DNA of 64,000 nucleotides from Sphingomonas sp. Y57 (GCF_001015195.1 NZ_LDES01000109.1:22515-86514), one strand, 5' to 3'; counted from the first letter of the stretch, positions 1-9,867 are shown. Notes: a model not told the origin generated them from the letters alone. Program-made: numbers and translations.

Positions 1-78
1 GGGGGGGGGGGGGGCGGCGAGGCAGAGGGCGGGGGCGAGCAGCAGCGGGGCTGCGAGCAGGGCTGCGATCTTGCGCAT
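1..78 (-). CDS. Secreted protein, N-terminal fragment (runs off left edge)
   Basis: Only the first 26 or so codons are present. Read on the minus strand, an ATG at 78 is preceded by an AGGAG ribosome binding site about 5 bases upstream. The translation starts [20 protein letters not shown] and continues into Ala/Pro, which is a typical Sec signal peptide: positive N-region, Leu/Ala core, small residues near the cleavage point. A Cys near residue 19 could suggest a lipoprotein, but no clear lipobox can be judged. The mature protein lies outside the window, so no function can be given. The gene is divergent from ndk. The run of 14 G at the edge falls in its coding sequence and would encode prolines. 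Confidence 0.5.
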   Translation of the reverse strand, partial: MRKIAALLAAPLLLAPALCLAAPPPP

Positions 79-267
79 GGGGGCTCCTGTCGGAAGGTTG
101 TGACCCGGACGGGCGGTGGTGCACCTAAGCGCTTTTCAATCCTCGCCGCCAGCCATTTTTGTCTATACATTAAGCCTCGACGCTTCCGCGCAGCGCCTTG
201 CCATATGGCGGTGCAGCCACTAAAGGCGCGCCATCCTTCCACACCCAAGACATGGAGCCGCTCGCCG

Positions 268-690
268 ATGGCGACCGAACGCACTTTCTCGATCATCAAG
301 CCCGACGCGACGCGTCGCAACCTGACGGGCGCGATCACCGCCAAGCTCGAAGAGGCCGGCCTGCGCGTCGTCGCTTCGAAGCGCATCCACATGACCAAGG
401 AGCAGGCCGAGGGTTTCTACGGCGTGCACCGCGAGCGTCCGTTCTTCGGCGACCTCGTCAGCTTCATGATCTCGGGCCCGGTCGTGGTCCAGGTGCTCGA
501 GGGCGAGAACGCCGTCGCGCGCAACCGCGAGGTCATGGGCGCGACCAACCCGGCCAATGCCGACGAGGGCACGATCCGCAAGACCTTCGCGGAATCGATC
601 GAAGCCAACTCGGTCCACGGCTCGGACAGCGCCGAGAACGCGGAGATCGAGATCGACTTCTTCTTCAAGCCGGAAGAGATCGTCGGCTGA
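268..690 (+). CDS. ndk: Nucleoside diphosphate kinase
   Basis: Transfers the gamma phosphate of ATP to nucleoside diphosphates through a phosphohistidine, balancing NTP and dNTP pools in the cytoplasm. The protein is 140 residues, the usual bacterial length. It begins [18 protein letters not shown], contains the RPFF segment, and carries the active-site histidine in [12 protein letters not shown] near residue 117. The open frame extends further upstream to position 100, but the ATG at 268 is chosen because the family homology begins there and GGAG lies about 10 bases before it. It is convergent with the YjbR-type gene, and a palindromic repeat fills the gap between the two. Confidence 0.97.
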   Translation: MATERTFSIIKPDATRRNLTGAITAKLEEAGLRVVASKRIHMTKEQAEGFYGVHRERPFFGDLVSFMISGPVVVQVLEGENAVARNREVMGATNPANADEGTIRKTFAESIEANSVHGSDSAENAEIEIDFFFKPEEIVG

Positions 691-700
691 CGATGGCTTC

Positions 701-796
701 CGTCATCCCAGCGAAAGCTGGGATCTCCCTGCCTTCCGCCGCTCTCGCGGCCAATGCGGAAAGAAAAGGGAGATCCCGGCTTTCGCCGGGATGACG
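701..796. repeat. Dispersed palindromic element, copy 1
   Basis: The outer ends read CGTCATCCCAGCGAAAGCTG and, on the other side, CCCGGCTTTCGCCGGGATGACG, so each end is itself a hairpin and the two ends are inverted relative to each other. A variable centre of about 40 bases separates them. It lies 10 bases after ndk and 10 bases before the end of the convergent YjbR gene, where it could work as a bidirectional terminator. It is the first of about eight related copies in the window. Confidence 0.85.
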
Positions 797-806
797 CTGC
801 TGCTCT

Positions 807-1187
807 CTAGAATTCCATCATCGCCGCCAGCTTCGGCGGCGCGGCCAGACGCCAGCTTTCGCGCAGGCGATGGTCCACCTGCTCCCAGTCGGTATCGGGC
901 TGGTCGAGCCGGACGCCGACCCAGCCCGACGGGCCCAGATAGGGCGGCTTGAAATAGACGTCCGGATCGAGGTCGATCAGCATCTCCTGCTCCTCGACCC
1001 CGCTTGTCCTGACCAGCAGCGCGGTGCGGCCGTCGCTGTGGTGGTTGTGCCAGAAATAGGCGAACATCCGCTTGTCGGCGACGCGCCAGCAGGGCGATCC
1101 GTGCGAGACCTTCTCCTCGACCTGCGGCAGCGCCACGGCCAGCGCGGCGACCCGCGCATGGACAGCCTTCGGATCGTCCGACGCCAT
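807..1187 (-). CDS. MmcQ/YjbR-family protein
   Basis: A 126-residue protein of the MmcQ/YjbR (CyaY-like fold) family, whose biochemical role is not established; members are small, soluble and sometimes suspected of DNA binding. Family-like features include the CWRVADKRMFAYFW segment near the N-terminus, a central strand ending in RTSG, the VYFKPPYLGPSGWVGVRLD segment, and a C-terminal helix containing WEQVDHRLRESW. The ATG at 1187 is chosen because it overlaps the stop of the upstream gene (TGATG), which indicates translational coupling; an upstream ATG at 1217 is less likely. It is the last gene of the run purM-purN-hypothetical-yjbR. Confidence 0.85.
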   Translation of the reverse strand: MASDDPKAVHARVAALAVALPQVEEKVSHGSPCWRVADKRMFAYFWHNHHSDGRTALLVRTSGVEEQEMLIDLDPDVYFKPPYLGPSGWVGVRLDQPDTDWEQVDHRLRESWRLAAPPKLAAMMEF

Positions 1188-1813
1188 CACTTCGCTCCCT
1201 TGTGGCGGGCCTTCCACAGCGTGTCGAGCCGGGCCTGCGCCGCCTTGGCGTTGCTCCGGCCGATCAACGACAGACCGCGCAGGCGGATCGAGGTGCCGCC
1301 CAGGAAGCTGCCGTCGGTGACGTAGCCGACGTCGTACAGCGTCACGTCCTCGGCCAGGTCGCCGTCCACGGTGAAGCGGGTCGTGATCGCGACCGGCAGG
1401 CGTGCGTCGCCGCGCGGGCGTTCGGCCTCGCCGGCCTCGCGGCGCGCCTTCTTGAGGCCGCTCGCGAACCAGGAGGCTTCGATGCGAGGATCGGTGCTGT
1501 CGACCGGGTCGATTCCGAGCGCCTTGGGGAAGGTGATGGTCTGGCCCTGGATCACCTGGTCGCCGGCGGCATGGAGCTCGAGCCGGTCGCCGTCGCCCTG
1601 CACCTCGGCGCGCAGGACGAGGATGCGCGCCTTGCTGCTCGCCGCGCGGCTCTCGGCGGTGCGCATCTCCTCGCTGTGCCGGCGCTCGCTATAGCTGTTC
1701 CAAAGGGTCAGCGCCGAGATGACGAGCGCCGACACGCCGAGGACCTCGGCCAGGGTGAGCCATCGCAACCTGCGCCGCCGGGCGGCGGCGGCCTCCGAAC
1801 TGTCGTCAGCCAT
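1187..1813 (-). CDS. Conserved hypothetical single-pass membrane protein
   Basis: Not a family I recognise. The 208-residue protein has a short basic cytoplasmic start (RRRRLRW), one transmembrane helix at about residues 18-40, a coiled-coil-like charged stretch (YSERRHSEEMRTAESRAASS), then an extracytoplasmic domain of about 140 residues rich in beta-type sequence and ending in a basic helix. It begins 8 bases inside the purN 3' end and its stop overlaps the next start, so it is translationally linked to both neighbours. Nothing visible suggests a role in purine synthesis; the link may simply be shared transcription. Base composition matches the surroundings. Confidence 0.75.
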   Translation of the reverse strand: MADDSSEAAAARRRRLRWLTLAEVLGVSALVISALTLWNSYSERRHSEEMRTAESRAASSKARILVLRAEVQGDGDRLELHAAGDQVIQGQTITFPKALGIDPVDSTDPRIEASWFASGLKKARREAGEAERPRGDARLPVAITTRFTVDGDLAEDVTLYDVGYVTDGSFLGGTSIRLRGLSLIGRSNAKAAQARLDTLWKARHKGAK

Positions 1814-2411
1814 GGGTCCGGATATAGTCGGCCAGCGCCGCGGGATAAAGCCGATGTTCCTCGATCAGGACGCGATCGGCGAGCGTCTCCGGCGTGTCGC
1901 CCGGCAGGATCGGGACGCGCGCCTGCCCGACCACCTCGCCGTCGTCGAGCGTGGCCGTGACGACATGGACCGAGCAGCCGCCTTCGGCATCGCCCGCCGC
2001 GATCGCGCGGGCGTGGGTGTCGAGCCCCTTGTACTTGGGCAGCAGCGAGGGGTGGATGTTGAGCATCCGACCCGCCCAGCCGGCGACGAAGCCTTCGCTC
2101 AGGATGCGCATATAGCCGGCCAGCGCCACATAGCGGACCCCCGCGTCGCGCAGCGCCCTGTCGATGATCGCGTCGAACGCGTCGCGGCTGAGCCCCTTGT
2201 GGCTGTGTGCGAAGGTCGTGATCCCGGCCTCGCGGGCGATGGCGAGGCCGGGCGCGTCGGGATTGTTCGACGCGACCAGCACCACCTCATAGGGGCAGTC
2301 CGACGCCCGCGACGCCTCGATCAGCACGCCCATGTTGCTGCCGCGTCCGGAGATCAGGATGGCGATGGGGGTCTTGCCGCTCACGCGCTGTTCCCGCGGA
2401 AGAGGAGGCAT
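1806..2411 (-). CDS. purN: Phosphoribosylglycinamide formyltransferase (PurN)
   Basis: Uses 10-formyltetrahydrofolate to formylate GAR, the third step of de novo purine synthesis. The 201-residue protein shows the N-terminal ISGRGSNM loop that binds the phosphate, the catalytic LNIHPSLLPKYKGLDTHARA segment (Asn and His of the active site), and the GCSVHVVTATLDDGEVVGQ segment containing the catalytic Asp. The ATG at 2411 lies 2 bases after the purM stop, as expected for a coupled purM-purN pair. The open frame extends further upstream through purM, but that part reads as a shadow. Residues expected for function are all present. Confidence 0.96.
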   Translation of the reverse strand: MPPLPREQRVSGKTPIAILISGRGSNMGVLIEASRASDCPYEVVLVASNNPDAPGLAIAREAGITTFAHSHKGLSRDAFDAIIDRALRDAGVRYVALAGYMRILSEGFVAGWAGRMLNIHPSLLPKYKGLDTHARAIAAGDAEGGCSVHVVTATLDDGEVVGQARVPILPGDTPETLADRVLIEEHRLYPAALADYIRTHG

Positions 2412-2413
2412 GC

Positions 2414-3514
2414 CTAGCCCAGATGCGTGGCCGACCAGGCAGCCCGCGCGCTCCAGGTCTCGTCGCCGCCCCGAACGGTGCAGCCCTTGTCGCCCGCGGC
2501 GATGTGACCGATCCGCAATACCGTCTCGCCGGCCGCTTCCAGCGCGGCGGTGACGGCCGCGACATCGGCCTCGTCGACGATCACCGCCATGCCGACGCCG
2601 CAGTTGAAGGTGCGCGCCATTTCGCCCGGCTCGATATTGCCCTGCGCCTGAAGGAAGGCCATCAGCCGCGGCTGCGGCCACAGGTCGGCGTCGACATGGG
2701 CGTGGAGCCCCTGCGGCAGGACGCGCGGAATATTCTCCAGCAGGCCGCCGCCGGTGATGTGCGCCATCGCCTTGACCGCGCCCGAGCGGACCAGCGGCAG
2801 CAACGCCTTCACATAGATCCGGGTCGGCGCGAGCAACGCGTCGATCAGCAGCACGTCCTGGTCGAACAGGGCGGGGCGGTTCAGCTTCCAGCCTTTGTCG
2901 GCCGCGAGTCGGCGGACCAGCGAGAAGCCGTTCGAATGGACGCCCGAGGAGGCGAGGCCGAGGATCGCCTGACCTGCGGCGACGCGATTGCCGGTCAGGG
3001 CCTGGTCGCGCTCCACCGCGCCGACGCAGAAGCCGGCCAGGTCATAGTCGCCGTCGGCGTACATGCCCGGCATCTCCGCGGTCTCGCCGCCGATCAGCGC
3101 GCAGCCGGCAAGCTTGCAGCCCTCGGCGATGCCCGCGATCACTGCCTCGGCGACGCCGTTGTCGAGCCGCCCTGTCGCGAAATAATCGAGGAAGAAGAGC
3201 GGCTCCGCGCCCTGGACGATCAGGTCGTTGGCGCACATCGCGACCAGGTCGATGCCGACGCCGTCATGCTTGCCGCTGTCGATCGCCAGCTTCAGCTTGG
3301 TGCCGACCCCGTCATTGGCGGCGACCAGCAGCGGATCGTTGTAGCCGGCGGCCTTCAGGTCGAAGAAGCCGCCGAAGCCGCCCAGGTCGGCATCGGCGCC
3401 CGGCCGCCGCGTCGCCTTGGCGAGCGGGCCGATCGCCTTGACCAGCGCATTGCCCGCCGCGATCGACACGCCGGCCTTGGCATAGGTATAGGATTCTTGG
3501 TCGTTGCTGCTCAT
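2414..3514 (-). CDS. purM: Phosphoribosylformylglycinamidine cyclo-ligase (AIR synthetase)
   Basis: Closes the imidazole ring of FGAM with ATP to give AIR, the fifth step of purine synthesis. The 366-residue product matches the usual PurM length and shows the family marks: [15 protein letters not shown] at the start, the [14 protein letters not shown] nucleotide loop, the [20 protein letters not shown] segment, [30 protein letters not shown], and [16 protein letters not shown]. Transcribed with purN. It is divergent from the DUF2066-type gene, whose GTG lies 60 bases away, so the two share a short promoter region. Confidence 0.98.
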   Translation of the reverse strand: MSSNDQESYTYAKAGVSIAAGNALVKAIGPLAKATRRPGADADLGGFGGFFDLKAAGYNDPLLVAANDGVGTKLKLAIDSGKHDGVGIDLVAMCANDLIVQGAEPLFFLDYFATGRLDNGVAEAVIAGIAEGCKLAGCALIGGETAEMPGMYADGDYDLAGFCVGAVERDQALTGNRVAAGQAILGLASSGVHSNGFSLVRRLAADKGWKLNRPALFDQDVLLIDALLAPTRIYVKALLPLVRSGAVKAMAHITGGGLLENIPRVLPQGLHAHVDADLWPQPRLMAFLQAQGNIEPGEMARTFNCGVGMAVIVDEADVAAVTAALEAAGETVLRIGHIAAGDKGCTVRGGDETWSARAAWSATHLG

Positions 3515-3574
3515 GACGTCGCCCTAGACACATCGCTCTTGGATTTCCACGGCCAAGTCGCCAAAAGGCGTTTC

Positions 3575-4789
3575 GTGACCTTCGCCGACCGTCTTTTCCG
3601 TCCGCTCCCGCTGTCGATCCTGTGCGTGGCACTGTTCGCGGCGGCGCTGGCCTTCGCACAGCTTGAGCGCGCCGACGAACGCGGCGTGCCGCCGATCGAC
3701 GGGTCGGGCAGCTTCGAAGTCGACGGAATAAAGGTCGATATCGCCGCGCGCAGCGCCGATCAGGCCCGCACGGCCGGCTGGAGGGAGGCGCAGCGCAAGG
3801 GCTGGAAGATGCTGTGGGCGCGGGTCAACGGCAAGCCGGTCGAGAATGCGCCGGGCCTGCCCGACTCGACGCTCGACTCGATCAGCGGCGGCATCGTCGT
3901 CGAAGAGGAGCATATCGGTCCCAACCGCTACATCGCGACGCTGGGCGTGCTGTTCGACCGCGCCCGCGCCGGCGAGCTGCTGGGCGTCAAGGGCGCGATC
4001 CGTCGATCGGCGCCAATGCTGGTCATCCCTGTCGAATGGAGCGGAGCGACGCCGGTCAGCTTCGAGCGGCGCAGCGAATGGCAGAAGGCCTGGGCCCGCT
4101 TCCGCGCCGGCAACAGCCCGATCGACTATGTTCGCGTGTCGGGCACCGGCGCCGATCCTGTACTGCTCAACGCCGCCCAGACGCGCCGGCCCGGCCGTGG
4201 ATGGTGGCGGATGCTGCTCGACCAATATGGCGCGGCCGACATCGTCGTGCCGGAGGTGACGCTGTTCCGGCAATGGCCGGGCGGCCCGGTGATCGGCAGG
4301 TTCGTCGCCCGCCACGGACCCGATGCGGCCGTGATCGACAGTTTCACCCTGACTGCCGAGAATGGCGATGCACTGCCGGCGATGCTCGATCGCGGCATCG
4401 AACGGATCGACCGCGCCTATAGCCAGGCCTTGCAGGAAGGCACGTTGCGGGCGGACAAGTCGCTGGTGGTGGAAACCCCGGCGGCCGAGGTGCCCATCGA
4501 CGACGTGCTCGCGGAGATGGCATCGGCGGCGACCAGCAACATCACCGTCCAGGTCGATACGCCCGACGCCGGGGCGCTGCGCGGATCGGAGACGGCGCTG
4601 CGAGGGATGACCGGGGTGACCGGGGTTCAGACCTCCAGCCTGGCGCTCGGCGGCATCTCGATCTTCCGGGTGAGCTTCTCGGGCCCGACGGCCGCTTTCC
4701 GCGAGGCGCTGGTCGCTCGTGGCTGGCAGGTCGAGGACGTGGGCGGCGGTTACCGCATTCGCCGCGGCGGGAGCCAGCCCGCCCAATGA
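3575..4789 (+). CDS. DUF2066-type exported protein
   Basis: A 404-residue protein of unknown function. It starts with a signal anchor (LSILCVALFAAALAFAQ, about residues 10-27), followed by a domain with SFEVDGIKVDIAARSADQAR and a PDSTLDSISGGIVVEEEHIG region that resembles DUF2066, then a long C-terminal half with alternating strand and helix. In other proteobacteria DUF2066 genes also sit between purM and hda, which supports the assignment. The start is the GTG at 3575, preceded by an AAGG at good spacing; the frame is open far upstream over purM, but that region is a shadow. Its stop overlaps the hdaA start as ATGA. Confidence 0.75.
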   Translation: MTFADRLFRPLPLSILCVALFAAALAFAQLERADERGVPPIDGSGSFEVDGIKVDIAARSADQARTAGWREAQRKGWKMLWARVNGKPVENAPGLPDSTLDSISGGIVVEEEHIGPNRYIATLGVLFDRARAGELLGVKGAIRRSAPMLVIPVEWSGATPVSFERRSEWQKAWARFRAGNSPIDYVRVSGTGADPVLLNAAQTRRPGRGWWRMLLDQYGAADIVVPEVTLFRQWPGGPVIGRFVARHGPDAAVIDSFTLTAENGDALPAMLDRGIERIDRAYSQALQEGTLRADKSLVVETPAAEVPIDDVLAEMASAATSNITVQVDTPDAGALRGSETALRGMTGVTGVQTSSLALGGISIFRVSFSGPTAAFREALVARGWQVEDVGGGYRIRRGGSQPAQ

Positions 4790-5409
4790 CGGACCAGATC
4801 GCGCTGCCCTTCGTCTGGCCGGCGGATGAGGACGAGCGCGACTTCATCGTCAGCGAGGCGAACAGCACCGCCGTCCGCCATCTCGAACATTGGTCGCTCT
4901 GGCCGGTGATGGCGACCGTGCTGACCGGCCCGCGAAAATCGGGGCGGAGCCTTCTCGGCCGCATCTTCGCCGCCAAGACCGGCGGACGGTTCGTCGACAA
5001 TGCCGACACGCAGGATGAGGAGAAGCTGTTCCACGCCTGGAATGCGGCCCAGGCCGATCACAAGCCGTTGCTGCTGGCGGCGGACCTGCCTTCGGCCAAG
5101 TGGCGGATCAAGCTGCCCGACCTGCGCTCGCGCCTGCTCGCCAGTCCGCATGTCGCGATCGACGAGCCCGATTTTCCGCTGATGCTGGGTCTGGTGGAAA
5201 AGCTCCTCCATGTCCGCGGGCTCGCCGTCCGGCCCGAGGTGGTGCGCTATGTCGCGTCGCGGATCGAGCGCAGCTATGTCGGCATCGGCCGGATCGTCGA
5301 TGCGCTCGACGAGGCAGCGCTGGCGCGGCGGCGGCCGATCACCATGGCGGTGGCCCGTGAGGCCCTTGCGGCGATCGGTGTCACGGAGGATACATATAGG
5401 CTGCTATGA
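4786..5409 (+). CDS. hdaA: DnaA regulatory inactivator, HdaA-type
   Basis: A DnaA-like AAA+ protein that, in the Hda/HdaA family, works with the sliding clamp to promote ATP hydrolysis by DnaA and so prevents re-initiation. The 207-residue protein starts with MTDQIALPF, where QIALPF fits the short N-terminal clamp-binding peptide of Hda proteins. It then has a degenerate Walker A (LTGPRKSGRSLL), a sensor region and a C-terminal lid domain (RSYVGIGRIVDALDEAAL). It lacks the DnaA DNA-binding domain. It overlaps the upstream gene by 4 bases and is 9 bases ahead of ppk1, so the three are probably co-transcribed. Confidence 0.9.
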   Translation: MTDQIALPFVWPADEDERDFIVSEANSTAVRHLEHWSLWPVMATVLTGPRKSGRSLLGRIFAAKTGGRFVDNADTQDEEKLFHAWNAAQADHKPLLLAADLPSAKWRIKLPDLRSRLLASPHVAIDEPDFPLMLGLVEKLLHVRGLAVRPEVVRYVASRIERSYVGIGRIVDALDEAALARRRPITMAVAREALAAIGVTEDTYRLL

Positions 5410-5418
5410 TGAGCGGCT

Positions 5419-7584
5419 ATGGATTCGATCGAACAGACTGAACATGACGAGGAATTGGTTGGCGCGCTGGCGCCGATCGAGCCGATTGCCCTGCGCGACC
5501 GCTACTTCAACCGGGAGCTGAGCTGGCTGGCGTTCAACGAGCGCGTGCTGGAGGAGGCATCCAATTCGGCGCATCCGCTGCTCGAACGGCTCCGCTTCCT
5601 GTCGATCTCGGGCAACAATCTCGACGAGTTCTTCATGGTCCGCTTCGCCGGCCTGCGCGCGCAGCAGATCGAGGAGGTCGACACGCTCTCGCCCGACGGG
5701 CTGACCGTCGCGCAGCAGATCGAAGGTGCGTCCGACCGCGCCGACCAGCTCATGGCCGAGCAGCAGCTCGTCTGGGACCGGCTGCGCGACGAACTCGCCG
5801 CGTCGGGCATCGTCGTGCTGGAGGAGATAGAGGGGCAGGACGCGGTCTGGCTCGAAGCCTATTTCCGCGACCATATCTTCTCGGTGTTGACGCCACAGGC
5901 ACTCGACCCAGCGCATCCCTTCCCGTTCATCCCCAACAAGGGCTTCAGCCTGCTGTTCGACCTGACCCGCCTGTCGGACGGCGAACAGGTGTTCGAGCTG
6001 CTGATGGTGCCGGCGACCCTGCCGCGCTTCATCCGCCTGCCGGGCGACGGCGCGCGCTATGTCGCGATCGAGACGATGGTGCGGCGGTTCACCTCGGTCC
6101 TCTTCCCTGGCTATGAGGTGCGGGGCCATGGCGCGCTGCGCATCATCCGCGACAGCGACATCGAGGTGGAAGAGGAGGCCGAGGACCTCGTCCTCTATTT
6201 CCGGACCGCCATAAAGCGGCGGCGGCGCGGCCGGGTGATCCGGATCGAGCTGGAAGGCGGCATGTCGACCTCGCTCGAACCCCTGTGGAAGGACCAGATC
6301 GGCGGGGCCGACAGCTTCGTCACCGAATCGGGCAGCTTCCTCGGCATCGCCGACCTGGCCCGGCTGGTCGAGGAGGATCGCCCCGACCTGAAGTTCACGC
6401 CGTTCAGCCCGCGTTTCCCCGAGCGGATTCGCGAGCATGGCGGCGACTGCTTCGCCGCGATCCGCGCGAAGGACATCGTCGTCCACCATCCCTATGAGAC
6501 GTTCGACGTCGTGCTCGCTTTCCTGCGGCAGGCGGCGGCGGACCCCGACGTCGTCGCGATCAAGCAGACGCTCTACCGCGCCGGCAAGCAATCGGCCGTG
6601 ATCCGCGCGCTGGTCGACGCGGCCGAGGCGGGCAAGTCGGTGACCGCGGTCGTCGAGCTGAAGGCGAGGTTCGACGAGGAACAGAACCTGCTCTGGGCCT
6701 CGCAGCTCGAACGCGCCGGGGTGCAGGTGGTCTATGGCTTCATCGACTGGAAGACCCATGCCAAGGTCTCGATGGTGGTTCGCCGCGAAGGGGACGGGCA
6801 TCGCACCTACTGCCACTTCGGCACGGGCAATTACCACCCGATCACGGCGCGGATCTACACCGACCTCAGCTTCTTCACCGCCGATCCCCGGCTGGGCCGC
6901 GACGTCGCGCAAATCTTCAATTACATCACCGGCTATGTGGAGCCGACCGACCTGAACCTGGTCACCATCTCCCCGCACGGCATGCGCGACGAACTGGCGC
7001 GGCTGATCGACGCGGAGATCGACCATGCCCGCGAGGGGCGCGATGCGGCGATCTGGGCGAAGATGAACTCGCTGGTCGATCCCGCGATCATCGAGAAGCT
7101 GTACCGCGCGAGCGCGGCAGGGGTTCAGATAGACCTCGTCATCCGCGGCATGTGCTGCCTGCGACCCGGCGTGCCAGGCCTGTCCGAGAATATCCGGGTG
7201 AAATCGGTGGTCGGCCGCTTCCTCGAACATAGCCGGATCATCTGCTTCGGCAACGGCGCGGCCTTGCCAAACCGTAAGGCGAAGGTGCTGATCAGCTCGG
7301 CGGACTGGATGCCGCGCAACTTCGACCGCCGCGTCGAATATCTGCTGCCGATCGAGAACCCGACCGTGCATGCCCAGATCCTCGACCAGGTGATGGTCGC
7401 GAACCTGATCGACGACGAACAGAGCTGGCGGCTGTTGCCCGACGGCAATTACGAGCGCATCGTTCCGGGAAAGCGGCCGTTCAACCTGCACCGCTACTTC
7501 ATGACCAATCCGTCGCTATCGGGGCGCGGCGCTGCGCTCCGCCAGTCCGGCCAGGTGCCGAAGCTGACCCTCAGGCGCGACTGA
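5419..7584 (+). CDS. ppk1: Polyphosphate kinase 1
   Basis: Reversibly polymerises the gamma phosphate of ATP into inorganic polyphosphate. The 721-residue protein has the four PPK1 domains: an N-terminal helical domain ([19 protein letters not shown]), the head domain, and two phospholipase D-like C-terminal domains. The first of these contains [16 protein letters not shown], whose His fits the autophosphorylated residue, and [11 protein letters not shown]; the second contains [20 protein letters not shown]. Length is normal for the family. The 3' end overlaps the opposing PAP2 gene by 14 bases. With ppx close by and ppk2 10 kb on, the region carries most of the polyphosphate cycle. Confidence 0.98.
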   Translation: MDSIEQTEHDEELVGALAPIEPIALRDRYFNRELSWLAFNERVLEEASNSAHPLLERLRFLSISGNNLDEFFMVRFAGLRAQQIEEVDTLSPDGLTVAQQIEGASDRADQLMAEQQLVWDRLRDELAASGIVVLEEIEGQDAVWLEAYFRDHIFSVLTPQALDPAHPFPFIPNKGFSLLFDLTRLSDGEQVFELLMVPATLPRFIRLPGDGARYVAIETMVRRFTSVLFPGYEVRGHGALRIIRDSDIEVEEEAEDLVLYFRTAIKRRRRGRVIRIELEGGMSTSLEPLWKDQIGGADSFVTESGSFLGIADLARLVEEDRPDLKFTPFSPRFPERIREHGGDCFAAIRAKDIVVHHPYETFDVVLAFLRQAAADPDVVAIKQTLYRAGKQSAVIRALVDAAEAGKSVTAVVELKARFDEEQNLLWASQLERAGVQVVYGFIDWKTHAKVSMVVRREGDGHRTYCHFGTGNYHPITARIYTDLSFFTADPRLGRDVAQIFNYITGYVEPTDLNLVTISPHGMRDELARLIDAEIDHAREGRDAAIWAKMNSLVDPAIIEKLYRASAAGVQIDLVIRGMCCLRPGVPGLSENIRVKSVVGRFLEHSRIICFGNGAALPNRKAKVLISSADWMPRNFDRRVEYLLPIENPTVHAQILDQVMVANLIDDEQSWRLLPDGNYERIVPGKRPFNLHRYFMTNPSLSGRGAALRQSGQVPKLTLRRD

Positions 7585-8176
7585 GGCGGGGCGGCGGCAT
7601 CCACTGCCCCGCCAGCCCCGCCCAGAACAGCGCCACCCCGAAGCCCGCCAGCACGTCGCCCGGCCAGTGAACGCCCAGCGCGAGCCTGGTCCAGCCGATC
7701 GCGGCAGCCATCGCGATCGTGCCGGGCAACAGGAAGCGGCGCTGGCGGTCGAACAGCATCGTCAGTGCCAGCCAGACGAGAAGCGTTCCGGCCGCGTGCG
7801 CGCTGGGGAAGCTGGCTGAACTCACCTCGTCGAGTCGCCCGCCCAGCGGCGGACGGCTGCGCGCGCAGATCAGCTTTGCGGCCTCGACCGCTAACCGGCC
7901 GGTCGCCACCGTCAGGACGAGCCACAGCGCGCGGCGTCGATCGCCATGCAGGGCGAGCCCGGCGGCGACGACCAGCACGAAGGGAGCCAGCAACGACAAG
8001 CCGCCGAGCATCGTCAGGCTCCGGATTGCGGCGACCGCGACGGAGGATGGATCGAGCCGGAAGGCGAAGAGCAGGGCGCGATCGAGTCCCGGCGCCAGTC
8101 GCCACAGAACGAGCCCGGCGATCATCAGGATCAGCCCCGAAAGTATCAGCGGTGATGGCCGGAATCCGTTGGACAT
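7571..8176 (-). CDS. PAP2-family membrane phosphatase
   Basis: A 201-residue integral membrane protein of the PAP2 superfamily, which removes phosphate from lipid phosphates such as undecaprenyl pyrophosphate or phosphatidic acid; the substrate here is unknown. The three catalytic motifs are visible: KLICARSRP (K-x6-RP), a PSAH motif in [12 protein letters not shown], and [15 protein letters not shown] (SR-x5-H-x3-D type, with the first position changed to T-R). About five to six hydrophobic helices surround them. It lies between ppk1 and ppx on the opposite strand, its 3' end overlapping ppk1. The start at 8176 lies in the short divergent gap before ppx. Confidence 0.88.
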   Translation of the reverse strand: MSNGFRPSPLILSGLILMIAGLVLWRLAPGLDRALLFAFRLDPSSVAVAAIRSLTMLGGLSLLAPFVLVVAAGLALHGDRRRALWLVLTVATGRLAVEAAKLICARSRPPLGGRLDEVSSASFPSAHAAGTLLVWLALTMLFDRQRRFLLPGTIAMAAAIGWTRLALGVHWPGDVLAGFGVALFWAGLAGQWMPPPRLSRA

Positions 8177-8271
8177 GACGCACTCTTAACCCGACAATGG
8201 CGTCGTAGGGACGGAAATCGCCAGTGCTCGCCGTTTGCGCGGGGGCTGATTTCGGTTACATCGGCCCCCTT

Positions 8272-9771
8272 ATGTCGTCCATTCCGATGTTCCGCCGCGC
8301 GAGCACCCCGGCACCCGGCCACGCCCGTGTGGGAATCATCGATATCGGTTCCAACTCGATCCGGCTCGTCATCTATGACGGGCCAGCCCGCATTCCGGCG
8401 GCCCTGTTCAACGAGAAGGTGATGGCAGGGCTGGGCAAGGGCGTGTCGCGCGACGGCATGCTCGACGCCGAGGCGGTCGAACGGGCGCTCTCCGCACTGG
8501 CGCGGTTCCGGCGTCTGGCCGGGCAGATGGGGGTGCCCCAGCCCCGTACCGTCGCCACCGCTGCCGTGCGGGAGGCCAGCAACGGCCAGCAGTTCATCGA
8601 TCGGGTGCTCGATCTCGGCCTGCCGGTCGAGGTCCTGGCGGGCGACGATGAGGCGCGGATGGCGGGAATGGGCGTGATTGCCTCGATCCCGCAGGCCAAC
8701 GGCATCGTCGGCGACCTGGGCGGCGGCAGCCTGGAGCTTGCGCGCGTGATTGACGGCGAGGTACGCGAAACCAGTTCCTTCCCGCTCGGCGTCCTGCGCA
8801 TCGACGCGGTCAAGGCGAAGGGGCCGCGTGCACTGCGCGACCTCGTCGCCCGGACGCTCGGGGACAATGGCTGGGCAGGGAAGGGGGCGGGCCTGCCCTT
8901 CTACATGGTCGGCGGATCGTGGCGTTCGCTCGCACGGCTCGACATGCACCTGACCGGCTATCCACTGCCGATCGTCCACCATTACTGGATGCCGCCGGAA
9001 AATGCCCAGCATCTGGTGCGCGTCCTCGCGCATCTCGATCGCAAGCGTTTGCGCGACGTGGTGGGCCTGTCAGGCGCCCGTATCCCGACGCTGTCGCACG
9101 CCGCGCTGCTGCTCAGCCATGTCGTCCGCCGGCTGGGCTCGAGCGAACTGATCGTTTCGGCTTACGGCCTGCGCGAGGGCCTGCTGTTCGACGACCTCGA
9201 CGCCCACCAGCGCGCGCAGGATCCGCTGATCGCGTCGACCCGCGAGGAGGGCGCGCGCCAGGGGCGTTTCCCCGAACATGGCGATCTGCTCGATCGCTGG
9301 CTCGCGCCGCTGTTCGCGAACGAGAGCCCGGCCGATACGCGCATTCGCCATGCGACCTGTCTGCTCGCCGACGTCGGTTGGCGCGCCCATCCCGAATTCC
9401 GTGCCGAACGCGGCATCGAGACGGCGTTGCACGGCAACTGGGTCGGCATCGATTCGCGCGGGCGCGGGATGATGGCGCATGCGCTGTGGACCAGTTTCGG
9501 TGGGCAGGGCGTGGTGCCGGTGATCAACGGCATCTGCTCGCCATCGGAGATCGTCGCCGCCGAGCGCTGGGGGCTGGCGCTCCGCCTCGGCCAGCGCTTC
9601 TCGGGCGGGGTGGCCGATGCGTTGGCGGGCAGCCGGTTGTCGATCGGCGGCGGCGCGGTCGAGCTCCACGTCGAACGGGACGACGCGATCCTCTACGGCG
9701 AGGCCGTCGAACGCCGCCACAAGGCGCTTGCCGCATCGTTCGGCCTGCCTGCGCGGCTGATCCTCGGATAA
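8272..9771 (+). CDS. ppx: Exopolyphosphatase / GppA-family phosphatase
   Basis: Degrades polyphosphate from the chain end; some family members hydrolyse pppGpp instead. The 499-residue protein begins its ASKHA-fold ATPase-like core with GIIDIGSNSIRLVIYDG, followed by VATAAVREASNG and the second phosphate loop GDLGGGSLELARV. A C-terminal helical domain of about 180 residues contains HATCLLADVGWRAHPE, typical of the HD-like part of long Ppx proteins. The ATG at 8272 is chosen, but the ATG at 8287 is an alternative because neither has a strong ribosome binding site. Placement beside ppk1 favours polyphosphate over pppGpp as the substrate. Confidence 0.93.
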   Translation: MSSIPMFRRASTPAPGHARVGIIDIGSNSIRLVIYDGPARIPAALFNEKVMAGLGKGVSRDGMLDAEAVERALSALARFRRLAGQMGVPQPRTVATAAVREASNGQQFIDRVLDLGLPVEVLAGDDEARMAGMGVIASIPQANGIVGDLGGGSLELARVIDGEVRETSSFPLGVLRIDAVKAKGPRALRDLVARTLGDNGWAGKGAGLPFYMVGGSWRSLARLDMHLTGYPLPIVHHYWMPPENAQHLVRVLAHLDRKRLRDVVGLSGARIPTLSHAALLLSHVVRRLGSSELIVSAYGLREGLLFDDLDAHQRAQDPLIASTREEGARQGRFPEHGDLLDRWLAPLFANESPADTRIRHATCLLADVGWRAHPEFRAERGIETALHGNWVGIDSRGRGMMAHALWTSFGGQGVVPVINGICSPSEIVAAERWGLALRLGQRFSGGVADALAGSRLSIGGGAVELHVERDDAILYGEAVERRHKALAASFGLPARLILG

Positions 9772-9776
9772 TATTG

Positions 9777-9867
9777 CGTCATCCCGGCGGAGGCCGGGAT
9801 CTCGGCGGGCTCCTGCGGAGGCCTCGTCTTCCCCTCTCCTGAGATGCCGGCCTCCGTAGGCATGACG
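9777..9867. repeat. Dispersed palindromic element, copy 2
   Basis: The left arm CGTCATCCCGGCGGAGGCCG and the right arm GATGCCGGCCTCCGTAGGCATGACG are inverted copies, each with an internal hairpin. It starts 6 bases after the ppx stop. Confidence 0.85.

Noticed and set aside
5404-7491. A 695-residue open frame antisense to ppk1
   Set aside because: It mirrors the codon structure of ppk1, is Arg/His/Asp-rich and has no domain pattern. Such shadows are expected in GC-rich DNA; the same holds for the long antisense frames over the DUF2066-type gene, aspS, dnaX, purM and the amidohydrolases.
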